Source of the DNA: Pseudomonas luteola NBRC 103146
GTDB taxonomy: Bacteria > Pseudomonadota > Gammaproteobacteria > Pseudomonadales > Pseudomonadaceae
Length of the DNA stretch: 64,000 nucleotides
Assembly: GCF_002091675.1 (NCBI RefSeq)
Contig: NZ_BDAE01000024.1
Location: forward strand, 1-64,000
Reading direction: 5' to 3'
Of the stretch, positions 49,277 to 57,449 are shown piece by piece; positions within the stretch are counted from its first letter, which is position 1; each line of letters starts with the position of its first letter. The notes under the pieces are model-generated. The model was not told the origin of the DNA and made no database searches. It worked only from the letters and a program-made list of their open reading frames with translations. The position numbers were made by a program, and so were the translations under genes.

Positions 49277-52012
49277 ATGACCATCCATCCTCACGAGCCG
49301 CGTGATGGCGCTGCTACTCAGATCACTGCTTCAACCTGCTGTTATTGCGGCGTAGGGTGTGGCGTGCTGATCGAACATGACGGTACTCGCATCCTGAATG
49401 TGACGGGCGATCCGGCTCATCCAGCCAATTACGGAAGGCTCTGTAGCAAAGGCGCTACGCTGCACCTGACCGGCGATCTGGATGCACGTGCGCTCTACCC
49501 CGAACTACGCCTGGGCAAGACGCTGGCACGCAGCCGGACCGATTGGGACAGCGCGCTTGACCACGCTGCCACCGTCTTTGCCGACACCCTCCGCGAGCAT
49601 GGCCCGGACAGCGTGGCCTTCTATATCTCCGGCCAGCTGCTGACCGAGGACTACTATGCCTTCAACAAACTGGCCCGTGCCCTGATCGGTACCAACAACA
49701 TCGACAGCAACTCCCGGCTATGCATGTCATCCACGGTGGTCGGTTACAAGCGCAGCCTGGGAGCCGATGCGCCACCCTGCTCTTATGAGGATATCGAACA
49801 CGCACAGACCCTGCTGATTGCAGGCAGCAACATGGCCTATGCCCATCCGGTCCTGTTCAGACGCCTGGAAGAAGCAAAGGCCCAGCGACCCGACATGAAA
49901 ATCATTGTAGTCGACCCGCGCCGTACTGACACCTGCGAGTTGGCCGACCTGCACCTGGCCATTCAGCCGGGCACCGATGTTGCACTCTTCCACGGCATCC
50001 TGCACCTGCTGCTCTGGGAGGGTTGGACCGACCGTCGCTATATCGATGCCCATACCGAGGGGTTTGATGCCTTGAAAGCGTTGGTGCGAGACTATAACCC
50101 CAGCATGGTGGCAGAGCTGTGCGGCATTACCGTAGAGGCATTGACGACCTGCGCCCGATGGATTGGCGAGTCGCCCGCGTTTCTGTCGCTCTGGTGCATG
50201 GGGCTAAATCAGTCCACTGCAGGCGTGGCCAAGAACTCAGCCTTGATCAATCTGCACCTGGCAACAGGCCAGATCGGCAAACCCGGTGCCGGTCCCTTCT
50301 CGCTGACCGGCCAGCCCAACGCCATGGGAGGACGTGAGACCGGCAGCCTGTCGAATCTGCTTCCTGGTCATCGTGAGGTAGCCGATCCTGTTCACCGTAG
50401 CGAAGTCGCGGCTTACTGGGGTATCGATGCGCTGCCTGAAACGCCCGGCCTTTCGGCTATCGAACTGTTCGATGCGGTGCACAGCGGCAAAATCAAGGCA
50501 CTCTGGATTGCCTGTACCAATCCGGCTCAGTCCGTACCAGATCAGGCCAAAATTCATGAAGCCCTGGCCCGCTGTCCGTTTGTAGTGGTTCAGGAAGCCT
50601 TTTTCACGACCGAAACCTGTCGCTATGCCGACCTGCTGCTTCCTGCGGCCAGTTGGGGCGAGAAGGAAGGAACGGTAACCAACTCCGAGCGACGCATCAG
50701 CCATGTGCGCCGCGCCATCTCCGCACCGGGTGAAGCACGCCCGGACTGGGCCATCACGCTTGACTTTGCCCGCCGGCTGGAAAGCCGCCTGTACCCTGAG
50801 CAAAGCAGCCGATTCGCCTTCCCGACACCTGAAGCGCTCTTTGAGGAATACAAGCACCTGACGACAGGACGTGACCTGGACCTTTCCGGTATCAGCTATT
50901 CGCTGATCGATGCCCATGGGCCCCAACAATGGCCGTTTCCCACCGGCGCCAGCCAGGGCACGCCCCGCCTGTATGAAAACGGTGTGTTTCCCACAACGTC
51001 GGGGCGGGCACGCTTTGTTGCCGACGAGTACGCCGCGCCGAAAGAGAAGCGTGATGCCCGCTATTCGCTGACCCTCAATACTGGCCGCCTGCGCGACCAA
51101 TGGCATGGCATGAGCCGTACCGGCACGGCGGCGCGGTTATTCAGCCATGTGGAGGAGCCGCTTCTCTCCCTGCACCCGGACGATATGCGCCGCCGTCGGC
51201 TGATGAGCGGCCAGCTGACCCGCGTTAAAAGCCGTCGCGGCAGTCTTCTGGTCCGTGTCGAGTCAGACGAGAACATCAGACCGGGTCAAGCGTTCCTGCC
51301 CATGCACTGGGGGGATCGCTTTCTCAAAGGGCTCGGTATCAATGCCCTCACCCTCTCGGAATTCGATCCGCTCTCCAAGCAACCGGAGCTCAAACATGCC
51401 GGCATTGAAGTGGAAAGGGTAGAACTCCCCTGGGAGCTGTACGCACTGGTAGAAGGCCATGTACAAATGCGCTTCGAAACCCTACGCCCTCTGTTTGAGA
51501 CCTTTAGCCATGCCAGTCTTACCCTGACTGGTCGCGACCGTCCGGCCCTGCTTATTCGCGCTGCACATGGGGAGTCACCCGACAAGGCCCTGCTTGCACA
51601 GATCTATGATGGCCTTAACCTGCTGGACGGACCGGTCATGGCCTATGACGATGCACGCCGCCAGGTGGGTAAGCGGGTTCGTGTCGAGGCGGGCCGTATT
51701 ACCGCGCTCTGCCTGACAGGTGAAACAGCAGCACGGCGCTGGCTCAAGAGCCTGTGGGAAGAAGGTCGAGCGGATCAGGACCTGCGCCGTTGGTTGTTGG
51801 CGCCCCTCAGCACGCCCCCTGGCAGCCAGACCGGGGTTAGTTGCAAAACGCTTTGCAACTGCATGAATGTCAGCGAAGCCGCCATTCGCGGCGGTATCGC
51901 TGAAGGACTTGACTTGAACGGGCTGAAGGAGTCGCTGGGCTGTGGTACGCAGTGCGGCTCCTGTGTTCCGGAGATCAAGCGCTTACTGGCACGTACACCT
52001 GTCCATACCTGA
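49277..52012 (+). CDS. nasC: Assimilatory nitrate reductase catalytic subunit
   Basis: A 911-residue molybdopterin enzyme reducing nitrate to nitrite in the cytoplasm. The N-terminal [4Fe-4S] motif is TCCYCGVGCGV with the last Cys in RLCSKGATL. The Mo-bisMGD domains include SNSRLCMSSTVVGYKRSLG (the Mo ligand region with Cys), NPAQSVPD, and LPAASWGEKEGTVTNSERR. A C-terminal BFD-like [2Fe-2S] domain has CKTLCNCMNVSEAAI and CGTQCGSCVPEIK. The ATG at 49277 is chosen for GGAG seven nt before it. There is no Tat signal, as expected. Electrons probably come from NirB-type flavin domains or a separate reductase, which is inference. Confidence 0.95.
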   Translation: MTIHPHEPRDGAATQITASTCCYCGVGCGVLIEHDGTRILNVTGDPAHPANYGRLCSKGATLHLTGDLDARALYPELRLGKTLARSRTDWDSALDHAATVFADTLREHGPDSVAFYISGQLLTEDYYAFNKLARALIGTNNIDSNSRLCMSSTVVGYKRSLGADAPPCSYEDIEHAQTLLIAGSNMAYAHPVLFRRLEEAKAQRPDMKIIVVDPRRTDTCELADLHLAIQPGTDVALFHGILHLLLWEGWTDRRYIDAHTEGFDALKALVRDYNPSMVAELCGITVEALTTCARWIGESPAFLSLWCMGLNQSTAGVAKNSALINLHLATGQIGKPGAGPFSLTGQPNAMGGRETGSLSNLLPGHREVADPVHRSEVAAYWGIDALPETPGLSAIELFDAVHSGKIKALWIACTNPAQSVPDQAKIHEALARCPFVVVQEAFFTTETCRYADLLLPAASWGEKEGTVTNSERRISHVRRAISAPGEARPDWAITLDFARRLESRLYPEQSSRFAFPTPEALFEEYKHLTTGRDLDLSGISYSLIDAHGPQQWPFPTGASQGTPRLYENGVFPTTSGRARFVADEYAAPKEKRDARYSLTLNTGRLRDQWHGMSRTGTAARLFSHVEEPLLSLHPDDMRRRRLMSGQLTRVKSRRGSLLVRVESDENIRPGQAFLPMHWGDRFLKGLGINALTLSEFDPLSKQPELKHAGIEVERVELPWELYALVEGHVQMRFETLRPLFETFSHASLTLTGRDRPALLIRAAHGESPDKALLAQIYDGLNLLDGPVMAYDDARRQVGKRVRVEAGRITALCLTGETAARRWLKSLWEEGRADQDLRRWLLAPLSTPPGSQTGVSCKTLCNCMNVSEAAIRGGIAEGLDLNGLKESLGCGTQCGSCVPEIKRLLARTPVHT

Positions 52013-52129
52013 AACGTCGGCAATAAGGCGCACCGTTCAGGTGCACCAGTACCTAAACCTGTGCAAGAACACGGTAATGGACACTCATGATCATGATGAA
52101 AAGTGCTCTACACACCCACTTTCAATACT

Positions 52130-52144
52130 TGGCATAATCACTGC
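52130..52144 (+). promoter_or_regulatory. Sigma-54 promoter of cobA
   Basis: TGGCATA-ATCA-CTGC has -24/-12 elements at correct spacing. The start would fall 10-15 nt before the P1 hairpin at 52166. Confidence 0.7.
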
Positions 52145-52165
52145 ACTGATTTGTCTGACATAGGA

Positions 52166-52269
52166 TGCGGCGCTCAACGGCGAGTGCGGCATTTTCTGAA
52201 GAGGCCTGCAAGGCCCGAACAGAACCGGACAAAGGCGTCCCTGCTGGTTACAGCGGGTGCGCCTTTTTT
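52166..52269 (+). promoter_or_regulatory. ANTAR-type antitermination leader of cobA
   Basis: P1 (core 52170-52187) is GCGCTC/GAGTGC with hexaloop AACGGC and three more outer pairs. A linker hairpin GGCC/GGCC lies at 52203-52215, as in the nirB leader. P2 (52227-52240) is GGAC/GTCC with hexaloop AAAGGC. The terminator pairs AAAGGCG (52231-52237) with CGCCTTT (52260-52266), has an inner CCC-GCT stem and six T. P2 overlaps the 5' arm. Confidence 0.8.
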
Positions 52270-52305
52270 GTTTGTCCTGATTGAGTAGAACACGAGGGTA
52301 TGTTC

Positions 52306-53064
52306 ATGAATGCAAAAGTCTGGCTGATCGGTGCAGGCCCAGGTGATCCAGAGCTCTTGACCCTCAAGGCCGTTCGCGCATTGGGCGAGGCACAGGTAGT
52401 CCTGATTGACGACCTGGTCAATCCTGCCGTGCTGGAGCACTGCCCGCATGCACACATCATCAAGGTAGGCAAACGGGGCGGCTGCCGCTCAACGCCTCAA
52501 GCGTTCATTCATCGCCTCATGCTGCGTTATGCACGCCAGGGTAAGGTCGTGGCGCGCCTCAAAGGCGGCGATCCGTGCATTTTTGGCCGAGGCGGTGAAG
52601 AAGCCGAATGGCTGGCGAACCATGGCATTCAAAGCGAAATCGTCAACGGCATCACTGCCGGTCTTGCAGGTGCGACGAACTGCGGCATTTCACTGACTCA
52701 TCGCGGCATTGCCCGTGGCGTTACGCTGGTCACAGCCCATACCCAGGACGACAGCTCATTGAATTGGGACGCCCTGGCCCAAAGCGGCACGACCCTTGTC
52801 ATCTATATGGGCGTTTCGCGACTAAACGATGTTCAGCAGGGACTCCTGGCAGGCCAGATGGCTGCCTCTACCCCGGTCGCCATGATCGAAAACGCCTCCC
52901 TGCCGGAACAGCGAGAATGCCGAAGCACACTGGGCACCCTGTTAGCCGACGCGGCCCTCTTTCAGCTCAAGAGCCCAGCCATTCTTGTGATTGGCGAGGT
53001 CGCGTCTGCTGCCGAATCGCTTCGCCTGCCGCTTGAGCCTGTTCAGAAGACACTTACCGGGTGA
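52306..53064 (+). CDS. cobA: Uroporphyrinogen-III C-methyltransferase (SUMT)
   Basis: A 252-residue SAM-dependent enzyme that makes precorrin-2, precursor of siroheme for NirB and of B12. Motifs: VWLIGAGPGDPELLTLKA at the N-terminus, VARLKGGDPCIFGRGGEEAE near 85-105, and NGITAGLAGATNCGISLTHRGIARG near 120-145. The ATG at 52306 is 10 nt after GAGGG; an ATG six bases upstream is too close to it. It has its own sigma-54/ANTAR leader, separate from nirB-nirD-nasC, so siroheme supply is tuned to nitrite reductase demand. Confidence 0.95.
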   Translation: MNAKVWLIGAGPGDPELLTLKAVRALGEAQVVLIDDLVNPAVLEHCPHAHIIKVGKRGGCRSTPQAFIHRLMLRYARQGKVVARLKGGDPCIFGRGGEEAEWLANHGIQSEIVNGITAGLAGATNCGISLTHRGIARGVTLVTAHTQDDSSLNWDALAQSGTTLVIYMGVSRLNDVQQGLLAGQMAASTPVAMIENASLPEQRECRSTLGTLLADAALFQLKSPAILVIGEVASAAESLRLPLEPVQKTLTG

Positions 53065-53249
53065 CCAGAGAGCGCCTGTTCGTCATTGGGCAGGCAAGTA
53101 TTTCCCTTCAAGTCACTTTGTACGTTCAAAGACTATATTCGTAGCATAATGCTACTATCAACTTTGCCAGCCTGCTGTCGATAACACGACTAGGACTTCA
53201 CCTCAGTCTCAGGCCCTGCCCCTTGTTCGATCTTGCTACCGAGCTGCTC

Positions 53250-54836
53250 ATGTCTCTGAAGACCTTTTTCTACTCACTGCATAAAAGGCATTTCAGAGAC
53301 GTTGCCAGCATCATTGCCTTGGGTGTCTTACTGCTTGTCGTGATGATCGAATGTGATTTCTTCGAGCATCTTGTGGCTTTCAGCGCCAGACACGAACACT
53401 GGCAAGTCGACGAATGCATAACGGCATTTATCATCATTGGGTGGTGCGGCTTCTTCTTCGGATTCCGTCGCATCGCGGATATGCGCAAGGAAATCGAAGC
53501 ACGCAAGCAGGCGCAGGAGGAGGCCTATCACCTGGCCAATCATGACAACCTCACGCACCTGCCGAATCGCCGCGCGTTGAATGAGCATTTCGCACAAGCG
53601 ATACGCGGCACGCGAGAGCCCTTCTTCCTAGCCATTTTTGACTTGGATGGGTTCAAGGCCATCAATGATATCTACGGCCATATTACGGGCGACCGGTTGC
53701 TCGAAGAGATTTCGCAGCGTGTGGCTACGGCTCTACCTAAAGGAGATTTTATTTGCCGCCTGGGTGGAGACGAGTTTGCTGTTCTGCTGCATTCCGCCAA
53801 GAGCGAGACCGCAGCCCACGCCATTCTGAAAGGACTGGCGGGTCTGGTTGCAACCCCGATGGTCCATGGTTCGACTGCACTGATGACGGCGGCCACATTT
53901 GGCGTTTCCCATTACCCCAATGATGGGCAGGACATCAGTACGTTGCTTCGTCGCGCCGATGTTGCGCTCTACCAGGGCAAACGCAACGGCAAGAACATCA
54001 TTCGCTTCTTCGACATGGCCCAGGATCATATGCTGGAACAGCAATCCATGATTGCTCAGGCATTGCGCGAGTCCATCGAACAGGGCTACGTCCGGCCCGA
54101 GTACCAGCCAATCGTTGCCTTGGATGGAATGACCATTGCCGGTTTTGAAGCGCTGGCTCGGCTTGATCATCCGATCCATGGCTCCATCGTTCCCGACAAG
54201 TTCATTCCGGCGGCCGAGGAAAGCGGCCTGATGACCGAGTTGACGGATTATCTCCTGCGAAAAGCCTGTATCGATGCCAAATACTGGCCTACAGGCATTT
54301 ATCTGTCCTTCAACCTGAGCGCGATCGATCTGCGCGATCCTCTGCTGCCGGACCGCATTGAACGTATTCTGCTTGAGACCGGCTTTGCGGCCTCGCAGCT
54401 GGAAATAGAAATCACCGAAACCGCCATCGTCAAGGATATCCGGCAGGCCAAGCTCAACCTGGATCTGCTACGGGAGCTAGGCGTACGGGTCGCTGTCGAT
54501 GACTTTGGCACGGGCTACTCCAGCATGGCGCAGATTAGCCGCTTTACCTTTGATAAGTTGAAAATCGATCGCGAGTTCATCGACTCCATGGCCATCAATG
54601 ACAAGGATGACAAGATTGTGCGCTGCATGCTGGGGCTGGGGCATGGTCTGAACATGCCATCCATTGCCGAAGGGATCGAACACGACTATCAGGTCCAGTG
54701 GCTACGCGAGGCAGGATGTGAATTTGGTCAGGGGTTCCTCTTCAGCCGGGCGGTGCCCAATTCCGAGGTTCCTGAGCTGCTGGAACGCCACGGTTGCTAT
54801 AGGTCGGACACCTCCCGCGCAGAGCCGGTGATTTAG
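53250..54836 (+). CDS. GGDEF-EAL cyclic di-GMP enzyme
   Basis: A 528-residue membrane protein. Two N-terminal TM helices (about 22-35 and 58-75) enclose a short periplasmic loop. A coiled segment leads to a GGDEF domain with intact RLGGDEFAVLL near 175, then an EAL domain with FEALARLDHP, NLSA, IEITETAI, VDDFGTGYSS, and AEGIEHD. All catalytic phosphodiesterase residues are visible, so either or both activities may be live. No I-site RxxD is seen before GGDEF. The start at 53250 is supported by a nearby GAG; one at 53223 is possible. No linked genes. It is the second cyclic di-GMP enzyme in the window. Confidence 0.88.
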   Translation: MSLKTFFYSLHKRHFRDVASIIALGVLLLVVMIECDFFEHLVAFSARHEHWQVDECITAFIIIGWCGFFFGFRRIADMRKEIEARKQAQEEAYHLANHDNLTHLPNRRALNEHFAQAIRGTREPFFLAIFDLDGFKAINDIYGHITGDRLLEEISQRVATALPKGDFICRLGGDEFAVLLHSAKSETAAHAILKGLAGLVATPMVHGSTALMTAATFGVSHYPNDGQDISTLLRRADVALYQGKRNGKNIIRFFDMAQDHMLEQQSMIAQALRESIEQGYVRPEYQPIVALDGMTIAGFEALARLDHPIHGSIVPDKFIPAAEESGLMTELTDYLLRKACIDAKYWPTGIYLSFNLSAIDLRDPLLPDRIERILLETGFAASQLEIEITETAIVKDIRQAKLNLDLLRELGVRVAVDDFGTGYSSMAQISRFTFDKLKIDREFIDSMAINDKDDKIVRCMLGLGHGLNMPSIAEGIEHDYQVQWLREAGCEFGQGFLFSRAVPNSEVPELLERHGCYRSDTSRAEPVI

Positions 54837-54929
54837 GCCTGCCCTTTCAGGTCACAAGGCGAGCGCAGCCCGCTCGAACTGATCCGCCCCGTTCCGCTCT
54901 TACTAGATAAGCCCATCAAGAGCGACACC

Positions 54930-55946
54930 ATGGATCTTGTCATCGCCCGACCCGAAGGTCTCTATTGCCCTCCAGGAGATTTCTATATCGATCCCTGGCG
55001 CCCCGTCGAACGCTCCGTCATTACCCATGCCCATGGCGATCATGCACGTGGGGGGAATCAGCATTACCTGGCATCAGCGCCCAGCGAAGGCATTCTTCGC
55101 TCCCGACTGGGGCAAGACATCAATCTGCAAACGCTGCACTACGGCGAAGTCATTGATCACCATGGCGTCAAAATCAGCCTTCACCCGGCTGGGCATGTTC
55201 TGGGCTCAGCCCAGGTCCGCCTGGAATACCAGGGTGAAGTCTGGGTGGCCTCGGGGGATTACAAGGTAGAACCGGACGGCACCTGTGACGCCTTCGAACC
55301 CGTGCGCTGCCACACCTTTATTACCGAATCCACATTTGGCCTGCCTATTTATACCTGGCAGCCGCAGGCAGAGACTTTTGCGCAGATCAATGCCTGGTGG
55401 CGGCAGAATGCAGCGGAAGACCGCGCCAGCGTGCTGTATTGCTACGCCTTCGGCAAGGCACAGCGCATCCTGCACGGAATCGATGCGAGTATCGGCCCTA
55501 TTCTGACTCACGGCGCTGTGGAACCGCTCAACCGGGTCTACCGTGAAGGCGGTGTGTACATCCCGGATACCCACTATGCAGGGGACTTCAAGAAGAACGA
55601 CCCTCTTCTGCGCAAGGCCCTGATCATTGCGCCGCCCTCGGCTGGCGGAAGCACCTGGATTCGCCGATTCGGCGAGCATAGCGATGCCTTCGCCAGCGGC
55701 TGGATGATGCTACGCGGTACGCGTCGGCGCCGTGGCGTGGACCGTGGCTTTGTGCTCTCCGATCACGCCGACTGGCCTGGCCTGCTCTGGGCCATTGAGC
55801 AGACAGGGGCTGAACGGGTCATGGTGACCCATGGCTCTGTGGGAGTGTTGGTGCGCTACCTTCGTGAACAGGGACTGGATGCCCAAGGCTTTACCACGGA
55901 ATACGGTGATGAAGACGACGAGCCCAACAACGAGAAGTCCGCCTAA
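54930..55946 (+). CDS. Ligase-associated DNA exonuclease (metallo-beta-lactamase, beta-CASP-like)
   Basis: A 338-residue metal-dependent nuclease of the family encoded beside ATP-dependent DNA ligases. The HAHGDHARGG motif near 32-41 and HPAGHVLGSAQ near 90 are metal-binding; later motifs are SGDYK, ESTFGLP, and LSDHADWPGLL. Enzymes of this kind resect DNA ends in a bacterial repair set with LigB-type ligase and Lhr helicase. The ligase gene lies 1.5 kb further in the same direction, but an inverted DUF2254 gene separates them. Confidence 0.87.
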   Translation: MDLVIARPEGLYCPPGDFYIDPWRPVERSVITHAHGDHARGGNQHYLASAPSEGILRSRLGQDINLQTLHYGEVIDHHGVKISLHPAGHVLGSAQVRLEYQGEVWVASGDYKVEPDGTCDAFEPVRCHTFITESTFGLPIYTWQPQAETFAQINAWWRQNAAEDRASVLYCYAFGKAQRILHGIDASIGPILTHGAVEPLNRVYREGGVYIPDTHYAGDFKKNDPLLRKALIIAPPSAGGSTWIRRFGEHSDAFASGWMMLRGTRRRRGVDRGFVLSDHADWPGLLWAIEQTGAERVMVTHGSVGVLVRYLREQGLDAQGFTTEYGDEDDEPNNEKSA

Positions 55947-55985
55947 AAAAAAAGAATATGCCCGTGCGCCTTTTGCTTGCGCCAA

Positions 55986-57227
55986 TCAATGCTTCAGCGC
56001 AATGTCATCAGGCAAGCGACTGTATCGAATCAAGGCGACCCGTTCATCATGCGGAACCCGCTTTATCAATGCATTCACCGAGTCGGCCAGCTTTTTGAGC
56101 ACGGAAGGATTGGTCTGGCCAAAATGGTGGATCTGCTCAAATGCAAGCCCTACCGCCAACTCGAATGTCAGAGGGCGTTCGATCAACCGAATCTTTCCGT
56201 CGTCACCGCAATGTGTCCAGCAAGGCTTACGCTGCCCCAGGAACGTCAGTGTTTCACAAAGCCGGTCAATGGCTCGAAATGCCGTAGTAGGATCATTGAT
56301 GGAAGGCGATAACGCCTTGATCGCGATATCTGCCATTTCTATCAGCCAGTACTCGATATCCTGCTCGGGCGTACGATCCGATCCAAGAATGAACTTCTTT
56401 CTCAGCTCCGCCATGACAGTTGCATCAACCGCCTCGGCAGGCCAGATAGAGGCAATTGGATCACCGGGCAGGATAAAGCTTCCGGTGCGGTGTTCCACAC
56501 GAACCACCAGACTCTGCTTGTGCGCCAGCCTGAGCAGCCCCTTGCGGTCGACAGCCTGCAGATACCCTCCCCGCTGCGTACACAAAGGGTACCCGTTCTT
56601 ATCCAGCGCCTCGCCCACATACGCATCGGGTTCGGCCCGGGGCTCATCGAGAGGCGCGAAGGCCTGTTCAATCTGTTCGTTGGCGCGGTGAGTCACCTGC
56701 TGCAGGATGACGGCAATCTGCATGGAGCGGGAGGCGTGATCGATGAAATAGATGATCAAACCAACGCTGACCAACGCCAGCACTATGCCCAGCGCGATAG
56801 CGATCTGTGGAACGAAGGGCGCGGATGAGGGCGAGGCTGAGCGGATCATGCTCATGACAATCAAGGTGTACGTGAAGGTCCCGATCAGCAGGCCCAAGAC
56901 CACTTGATTGGCTCGATCAGAAGTGAAGTTTCTGAGTTGACGCGGCGAGAACTGACTGCTGGACAGCTGAAGTGCAACGATCATGATGGAAAAGACTGTA
57001 CCCGTGACCGTCACCACGCTGGTTCCAATCGCCGACAGCACTGAACGAGCCCCCTCCCCTGTACTACCCGCCAGCCACACCAGCCGATCACCTGCATTGA
57101 TGATGCCCAGGCGCTCCAGGGACACGAGCGCCACGGCCAATCCGGCCGCCAGGAGCGCTATCACCATCGGGATAAACCAGAGACTGTCCCGGCAGGCGAT
57201 CCAGATGAAGCGGATATGTTGGCCCAT
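55986..57227 (-). CDS. DUF2254 inner-membrane protein
   Basis: A 413-residue protein with three to four N-terminal helices (about 17-35, 60-90, 105-130, 140-165) and a long cytoplasmic domain with GGYLQAVDRKGLLRLA, LPGDPIASIWP, EQDIEYWLIEMADIAIKALSPSINDPTTA and DERVALIRYSR. This is the DUF2254 family. Function unknown. GAGG lies 9 nt before the ATG. It is inverted between the exonuclease and ligase genes. Confidence 0.82.
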   Translation of the reverse strand: MGQHIRFIWIACRDSLWFIPMVIALLAAGLAVALVSLERLGIINAGDRLVWLAGSTGEGARSVLSAIGTSVVTVTGTVFSIMIVALQLSSSQFSPRQLRNFTSDRANQVVLGLLIGTFTYTLIVMSMIRSASPSSAPFVPQIAIALGIVLALVSVGLIIYFIDHASRSMQIAVILQQVTHRANEQIEQAFAPLDEPRAEPDAYVGEALDKNGYPLCTQRGGYLQAVDRKGLLRLAHKQSLVVRVEHRTGSFILPGDPIASIWPAEAVDATVMAELRKKFILGSDRTPEQDIEYWLIEMADIAIKALSPSINDPTTAFRAIDRLCETLTFLGQRKPCWTHCGDDGKIRLIERPLTFELAVGLAFEQIHHFGQTNPSVLKKLADSVNALIKRVPHDERVALIRYSRLPDDIALKH

Positions 57228-57449
57228 CTACTGCAACCTCATTGTCAGACAATCACTTAGAAGGCTGTAGTGGTCCTCCTGTTCCACGTCGCCTGATAAA
57301 CCGGACAGGGGACCAGGAACACACCACATCACGAACTCCTTTCCCCATAACAGGCTCATAACAACAGCGAAGCGATATCGGATTAACAGAGGCTCGCGAG
57401 CGGCCCGTTACTGATTGCTTCTGAACGCTGTGTAGAAAGCGAGACCATG

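Noticed and set aside
50237-51106. 289-codon minus-strand frame inside nasC
   Set aside because: Antisense shadow of the molybdopterin domains; no ribosome site or recognisable family.
55947-55985. Run of nine T on the minus strand after the DUF2254 gene
   Set aside because: It looks like a terminator tail, but only a weak 4-bp stem precedes it, so no terminator was called.
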